Assembly: GCA_025201765.1 (NCBI GenBank)
Contig: MU623628.1
Location: 1 to 25,127, forward strand
Length of the DNA: 25,127 bases
Direction: 5' to 3'
Source of the DNA: Daldinia sp. FL1419
Taxonomy: Eukaryota; Ascomycota; Sordariomycetes; Xylariales; Hypoxylaceae
Shown here: piece after piece, positions 20,255 to 25,127 of the stretch
Numbering within the stretch: position 1 is the first letter of the stretch
Layout of the letters: each line of letters begins with the position of its first letter
Position numbers and translations under genes: made by a program
The notes under the pieces: generated by a model
Told to the model about the DNA's origin: nothing
The model's input: only the letters and a program-made list of their open reading frames with translations
The model's database searches: none

Positions 20255-21420
20255 AAAGATTATAAAATTAATTCTAAAAATTTAAATAATTTATTGATTT
20301 TTAAAAAAAATAAATGAAATAATATAATAAATATACCTAATAATTTTATTATAAATATTTATCTTTATAATATAAATTAATTTATATTAATTAAAAATTT
20401 TTATTATAATAAAAATATATAAATATATATATATAAATTATAATTTTATATAATATTAAATATAATAAATTAATTTAATTTTTAAATTATATAATAAAAA
20501 TTATATTAAAATCTTATCAAATATTAATTTTATTTTTAATTTAAAATATTTAAAAAAAATATATTATTTTTAAAAAGATTTTTAATATTAATTTTAATAA
20601 ATATGAAATAAAAGAATATTATAAGAAAGTAATAATATTATTTTTAAAATAATTTAAAGATTAGGAGGAATGGATTATTTTTTAAAAAATAATTATATTA
20701 TATAAAATAAGTAAAAAATTTGTTATTACTATTAATTTATAAAAATAGTTTTTAGTTATTTTATAAATAATAATGTTAATATTTTAAAAATAGGTATTTA
20801 TTTAAATAATAATATATTAAAAAAATTAATAATAAAATATTAATTTTTAGAAATATTATTTATTTTTTTAAAAATTATACTTATATTATAAATATAAATT
20901 AAAAGGGAAAAGGAAAGGTTTACAAAAATATTTTTATTATTTATTATAAGAATAATATTACTAATAATTTTAATAAAAAAAAGAATCCTTATAAAAGAAG
21001 ATTAGTTAAATAAAATAAATAATTAAATAAATATTAAAATAATTTAAATAAATAAAAGAAAAATAATATAAATGTTAATCAATATTTATATCTATTAGTA
21101 TATTAATATAAATATAATAAATGTAAGGTTTATTTAAGTTTTTATAAAATTAAAAAATATTTTTATATTATTAAATCAAAATATCTTAAATATTTTAAAA
21201 TTAATATATAATTTAATATATTTATATAAAAAAAAATTAAATATAATTTTAAATTAACAATAAAAATGAAAGTTTTTAATAATTTTAAAGAAAAAAATAA
21301 AAATAATATAATTAATTAAAAAAATAAAAATTAATTATTAAAATAAATAATAATTTTGAAATTAAAAATAATGTTTATAATAAATATTATAAATATTGTT
21401 TATAATATAAATCATTATCC
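20255..21420 (+). pseudogene. gag of copia element 3, heavily degraded
   Basis: Nearly free of G and C for the first 400 bp. At about 21121-21190 a frame reads CKVYLSFYKIKKYFYIIKSKYLKYFK, which fits a CCHC-type zinc knuckle followed by the usual basic stretch, with Cys codons changed to Tyr, and an F-K end like that after the knuckle in fungal copia Gag. Nothing else in it is recognisable, and the start cannot be placed. The call rests on this knuckle and on lying directly before the protease. Confidence 0.5.
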
Positions 21421-21454
21421 TTTAAAAAACTTAATTATATTAGATTTAGGAATT

Positions 21455-21470
21455 ATAATATATATTTTCA
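21455..21470 (+). repeat. LINE B target-site duplication, left copy
   Basis: ATAATATATATTTTCA, repeated exactly at 22255-22270. The first few bases overlap in pattern with the (TAA)n tail, so the certain part of the duplication is about 12 bases. Confidence 0.85.
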
Positions 21471-21533
21471 GGACGCCGTGATAATCTCCAGTAAGGGGAT
21501 CAAAACATTTAAGGAAGGTTAGTAACGGGATGA

Positions 21534-21749
21534 TACCGGAGAGATAACGGAGCACCTACAGATACGCAAACTTTCTTTTGCTTAACGCAATACATATATA
21601 AAAATAAAATAGGTTTTTCGAAATGGCATTGGATTGTGAACGCAATGGGTATAGTAGTATTATACTACAGTATCGCAGAACGTAAGCAAGGCATACAAAG
21701 AAGATTAAGGTTAGCCAAAAAGGATCACAAATTAGCAGCACCATTTTAA
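21534..21749 (+). other. 71-codon open frame within LINE B
   Basis: Open from after a TGA at 21531 to TAA at 21747. The first in-frame Met is at codon 38. Codons 31-47 form a hydrophobic stretch (WHWIVNAMGIVVLYYSIA) that could span a membrane, followed by a strongly basic end (RRLRLAKKDHK) and a Phe at the C-terminus. I do not recognise it. Another frame (21472-21585) reads ...IKTFKEG-stop-stop-RDDTGEITEHLQIRKLSFA, and its TAG TAA could be mutated CAG CAA; this may instead be the end of the LINE ORF2. The LINE family sequence would show which frame is used, so neither is claimed as a gene. Confidence 0.35.
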
Positions 21750-22137
21750 ACCATTTTGGAAAATAAATATAATATTATAATATTAAAAAAAAAGTTATAA
21801 AAATAAAAAGGTATAATGGTTTTTTATAAAAATATAAAATTATTCATATATATTTATACCTTATATAAACCATATACATCCTAATCCTCTTCTAAAATAA
21901 CTTCTTTATAATATAATAATATTTTTATTAATTATTAAAAAAAATAATAAAATTATTTTGGATTTTATTATCGCCCCATACCCAGGCCACTGCCACACCA
22001 TTTTACATAATTTAAATATTATAACGTATAAAATATTTTTCTATATTAAAGTTTAATCATTTCTATTAAAAGGTAAATTTTAATAGGAATATAAGGTAAA
22101 ACCAAAATTATAACAATATAATTTATTTGGATAAACA

Positions 22138-22176
22138 GCGGGTAGGTTTTCTCCGGAACACGGTTCCTACCCGGAA
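22138..22176 (+). repeat. GC-rich inverted repeat in the LINE B 3' region
   Basis: CGGGTAGG at about 22139-22146 pairs with CCTACCCG at about 22167-22174, and an inner GGAAC-ACG-GTTCC forms a second, overlapping stem. In LINE A the same place is decayed (GGTAGG...CCTATC). A hairpin close to the 3' end could take part in recognition of LINE RNA by the RT (inference). Confidence 0.6.
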
Positions 22177-22254
22177 CAAATACCAAAAGATAGACCGGAT
22201 ACCTATAATATATTCTAGGTAAATCGGGGTAGTAATAAATAATAAATAATAATA

Positions 22255-22270
22255 ATAATATATATTTTCA
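22255..22270 (+). repeat. LINE B target-site duplication, right copy
   Basis: Exact repeat of 21455-21470, following directly on the (TAA)n tail. Confidence 0.85.
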
Positions 22271-22475
22271 ATTAAATATTAAAGTTTATTAATTATAAAG
22301 AAATTCTTTTAAAAAAATATATTATTATTAGAAATAATAAAGTTTAAATATTAAATTATAAATATATTAATATTAAAATTAAATATATTAATAATATTAT
22401 AAAAATTAAATTTTTAAATATAATATATTATTTAAATTTTATTTATAACTTTATATTTTTATAAGTTTTTAGAAG

Positions 22476-23620
22476 GTAAAGGTATTAATGGGATAATTAT
22501 TAGAAATATATTTATTTAAAATTTTAAAATAATAAAACCATAATTAAACTTATTAATTGTTTTAATTAATTTATATTTAAGAATATCTTTTTTAAAATAT
22601 TTAAATTAATGTTTTATGTATAATATAATAAATTTAATTAAAAAAGGTAAATATTAATAATAGATATGTTTAGATAGTATTTAAGATTAAAATATTTAAA
22701 CCTATAAATATTAGAAAATTTCATTAAAATAAGTATTAGAGTTTAAATTAAAAGAATTAAAATAATTAATTATAAAGTATATATTATTATTAAAACCAAA
22801 TATTAAATAAATCAAGTACTTAAATATATTGATAAAATCTTAAAAATAAAATTAGCTTTTAATTTTTATAATATTAAAAAATTAAATAATGGCCTTATAA
22901 ATCTATTATTAATTATAAATTAATAAACCAATATAATATTTAATTATTATTTTATAAACTAAATAATAATATTAATTATTAAAATTTTAAAAAATCTTAT
23001 TGATATTTTAAAGATTTAATATAATATTACCCTAAAAATTTGGGAATTTAATTAAGAAATTACTGAAAAAAAAAACCAGCAATTTGCATATACTTAAAAA
23101 ATCTATATATAAAAATCAAACCCTTAATAACTTATATATAAATTTAAAATAATACTACTAAACACTTAGGAAATATAATTAAAAATAAAGTAAAAGCTAT
23201 AAAGGCACATTTAAAATTATCTTATTCTTTATAACCTAAAATTTATAAAATAATAATATATTTACATAATTAAACATTATAATATAAAATAAATTAGTAA
23301 ATATCATATAATTAATTTTATATATATATTAATATAAATAATAATCTTATAATTTATAACCAAAAACCTTAATAAGATTATTTTTAGATATATAATTATA
23401 AGATTTACATTATAATAACAATAACATTTAAAAAATTAAATAAATTAAAAAAATTTAATCCCAAAATATAGATAAGCTTTTTAATAGGTTATATATCCAT
23501 AAATATATATAGAATTTAGAACCTATATATTAATAAAGTAGTAAAATTAAAGGATATTATATTTAAAGAAAATAAGATCTTTAACAAGAATTTTCAAAAA
23601 TTATAAAATAAATTTAAAAA
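22476..23620 (+). pseudogene. Integrase of copia element 3, degraded
   Basis: After the protease, a C-x2-C trace stands at 22610-22621 (Cys-Phe-Met-Tyr, last Cys to Tyr). The catalytic core is too broken to give residues. The C-terminal part is clear: EITEKKNQQFAYT about 23065-23100, and at 23450-23580 KKFNPKI(stop)ISFLIGYISINIYRI(stop)N followed by NKVVKLKDIIFKENKIF, the typical end of a copia integrase (D-P-x-x-W-x-G-F-L-V-G-Y...N-I-Y-R-I-W-N...V-I-F-x-E). Trp appear as stops. Several frameshifts are present. Confidence 0.8.
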
Positions 23621-25127
23621 TAAATTGGTAATTTATAGGATAAATTAATATAATAATCTACTGAAATTTATCCAAGACTTCCAATCTAAAAAAGGAACAA
23701 ATATATATAATAATATTTAAATAAATCTTTTAGGGCAAATTAAAAATGCAGATATATTAGGCATAATTAATAAATTAATAAAATTAGATGGGTTACTAAA
23801 TAAAAAAGAAGAAATCTCTACTATAAAAATTAATTATTTTTATATAAAAATGTATTTTTATCTATTACTTTCTCCAAATAATTCTTTATTAATAATTTTA
23901 TTTATTATTTATACCAAAATATTAATAATCCTTTACATTATTTTTAATAATAAATATTATATACCATAAAAAATAATATTTTATATTAATTCTTTAATAA
24001 ATAAAATTAATATATATAAAAGATATATAATTAATAAAGTAAAAATATTAAAATTTACCTATTAATCCTTTTAATATAATAAAGAAAATTTAAATAACTT
24101 TATTTAAATATTCTTAATAAAAATTAATAAATATAAAAAAATATATAAAAGAAATTTATTAAAACCTTTAAAATAACATTTGGATATTTAGAATCATCCA
24201 TTATATAAAATATTCTAAGAAATTAAATAAATTTATTTTAAAAATTATATTAATATATATACTTAAGAAATTATATTATAATCAGATAATTAATATAAAA
24301 ATAAGCAGGTATTTAAATATATATGGATTTATACTTATAAAACTAATAAGTACAATTTTCTCTAACAATATAAGGTATATTTAATAATAAAAAGAAATTA
24401 ACAAATAATTAATAACAAAAAAACCTACACCTCAACATTTATTAAAAGATTTTTCCAAATATTAATAATAATAATAGTTAAATATAATTTTAAATTTATA
24501 TAATATAATATAATAAATATATTTATAAATATAAAATTTTAAAAAAATATATTTATATATATATTCCAAAAATATTAACAACCAAAAAAAATATTTTACA
24601 TTATTAAAATATTTTATAATTTTTAAGAATTACCTCTTCTTTAATAACAAAAATTTTTACAAACTTTAAAAAAATTTAGCTTTACCTTAATATCCCAAAA
24701 ATCATATATATTTATTAAAAATGGAATCTTCTTTTTTATATATATAAATAATATTATTATAATATATTAAAAAGAAATTAAATTAAAAATTAAATTAATT
24801 ATTTCCAAATTTAAAAAATAATATAAACTAATTAAAAGTAATAAATTATAATGGTTCCTTAAAATTAAAATAATTTAAAATTAAATATAACATTAAATTT
24901 AATTAAACTAATTTATTTATATTAATAAAATTATTAATTTAATAAGAATAATTAAAAAAATCCTTAAAATGCCTATAATAAAAGAAAAATTATTACCTTA
25001 TATAAAAATAATTTTATTTTAATCAATATAATAATATTAATAAAAAATAGGTTTAATCTTATATACTACAATAATTACCTAATTTAATATTATATTTACT
25101 TACTTAAGATTAACTTAATTTAATTTA
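23621..25127 (+). pseudogene. Reverse transcriptase of copia element 3, degraded, running off the window
   Basis: At 24298-24400, KQVFKYIWIYTYKTNKYNF is the start of RVT_2 (K-x-W-V-Y-x-x-K). Next TYTSTFIKRFFQILIIIIVKY at about 24423-24480 fits the Y-x-x-T-F-x-P-V segment, and KNGIFFFIYINNIIIIY at 24718-24770 contains the catalytic box Y-V-D-D changed to Y-I-N-N (24741-24752). Thumb-like sequence continues to the edge (KLKIKLIISKFKK). RNase H and the right LTR must lie beyond 25127. Confidence 0.85.

Larger units (their letters stand above)
21471..22254 (+). mobile_element. LINE B: short 3' copy of the same LINE family, weakly mutated
   Basis: 784 bp, plus strand, ending in a (TAA)n-type tail (22231-22254) and flanked by a 16-bp direct repeat. 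Base by base it matches the minus strand of 17131-17908 from its very first base to the tail, so it is a 5'-truncated copy of the LINE A family. Where the two differ, mostly by transitions, LINE B nearly always has G or C: in about 101 bp of the 3' end I count 12 transitions, one of which runs the other way. It keeps normal GC at 21471-21760, 21950-22010 and 22115-22240. It sits in the protease motif of copia element 3. Confidence 0.9.
21421..22475 (+). pseudogene. Protease of copia element 3, split by LINE B
   Basis: The left part ends L-D-L-G-I-I-I-Y-I-F at 21440-21469, the active site D-S-G-A-T-x-H-I with Ser, Ala/Thr and His changed. The right part starts at 22270 with N-stop-I-L-K-F-I-N-Y-K-E-I-L and reaches NIIYYLNFIYNFIFL at 22420-22461, the usual end of the domain (N-V-x-Y-C-P-x-F-x-x-N-L-V-S-L). 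Deleting 21471-22270, that is LINE B and one repeat copy, makes this one continuous frame; the catalytic Asp codon (GAT, 21443-21445) is kept. Confidence 0.78.
20255..25127 (+). mobile_element. Copia element 3, partial, interrupted by LINE B and cut by the window edge
   Basis: A plus-strand Ty1/copia element with gag zinc knuckle, protease, integrase and RT in order. It is the most AT-rich of the three copia copies. The LTRs are not visible: the left end would lie at or left of 17130 because LINE A inserted into it or next to it, and the right end is beyond the window. LINE B has split its protease motif. Confidence 0.78.

Noticed and set aside
21556..21744. 62-codon minus-strand open frame that looks like a membrane peptide
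   Set aside because: Antisense to the better-supported plus-strand LINE B sequence. The hydrophobic look comes from reading a Lys/Arg/Gln-rich strand in reverse.
21471..21760. A spliced host gene (TTTTCAG before 21471, GTAAGG at 21490, CTTAAC and TAG before 21613)
   Set aside because: The apparent splice signals disappear as evidence once the segment is seen to be homologous to LINE A and flanked by a 16-bp duplication; TTTTCA is part of the target sequence.
1..25127. Mitochondrial DNA or an AT-rich protist genome (for example Plasmodium-like)
   Set aside because: Transition-only LTR divergence, Gln/Trp-to-stop pattern and typical ascomycete copia and Tad1-like elements fit RIP-mutated fungal nuclear DNA. 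No mitochondrial gene, tRNA or long intact ORF is present.

Overview
This window is very AT-rich DNA with no intact host gene. I see no tRNA, rRNA or CRISPR. It is built almost entirely of decayed retrotransposons. The most likely source is an AT-isochore of a filamentous ascomycete (Pezizomycotina) that has undergone RIP, the repeat-induced C-to-T mutation that acts on duplicated DNA. Three observations support this. The two LTR pairs differ only by transitions (25 of 143 bp and 30 of 172 bp by hand count, no transversions or gaps seen). In-frame stops are mostly TAA/TAG where the family has Gln or Trp. The catalytic Asp codons of the two copia reverse transcriptases whose LTRs can be compared, and of a third, read Asn.

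Layout. Positions 1-3999 hold low-complexity DNA, a degenerate tandem array of a roughly 300 bp unit (about 1190-2700) with an inverted copy at about 3000-3420, a poly-C tract, and a small higher-GC island (3508-3675). Positions 4000-17048 hold copia element 2, bounded by 172-bp LTRs. Into its protease/integrase junction, at 7251, copia element 1 (7252-13508, 143-bp LTRs, 5-bp target duplication ATTCA) has inserted. Removing element 1 and one ATTCA rejoins the element 2 reading frame. Positions 17131-20242 hold a minus-strand LINE with RT and RNase H (LINE A), cut off at its 5' end inside the RT domain and flanked by a 12-bp direct repeat. From 20243 to the right edge lies copia element 3 (plus strand: gag, protease, integrase, RT). 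Its protease motif is interrupted by LINE B (21471-22254), a short plus-strand copy of the same LINE 3' end, flanked by a 16-bp direct repeat.

The window can be read as a sequence of insertions. Elements 2 and 3 are the older hosts and the most mutated. Element 1 and LINE A are intermediate. LINE B is the least mutated and keeps ordinary GC. RIP damage is also strand-blocked: some stretches lost G on the plus strand, others lost C, and the change can fall inside one element. The few long open frames survive mainly where the coding strand lost G rather than C. I found no sign of a new functional system; the interest lies in the nesting, the target-site evidence and the RIP pattern. All coordinates of internal domains are approximate, because frames are broken and were read by eye.
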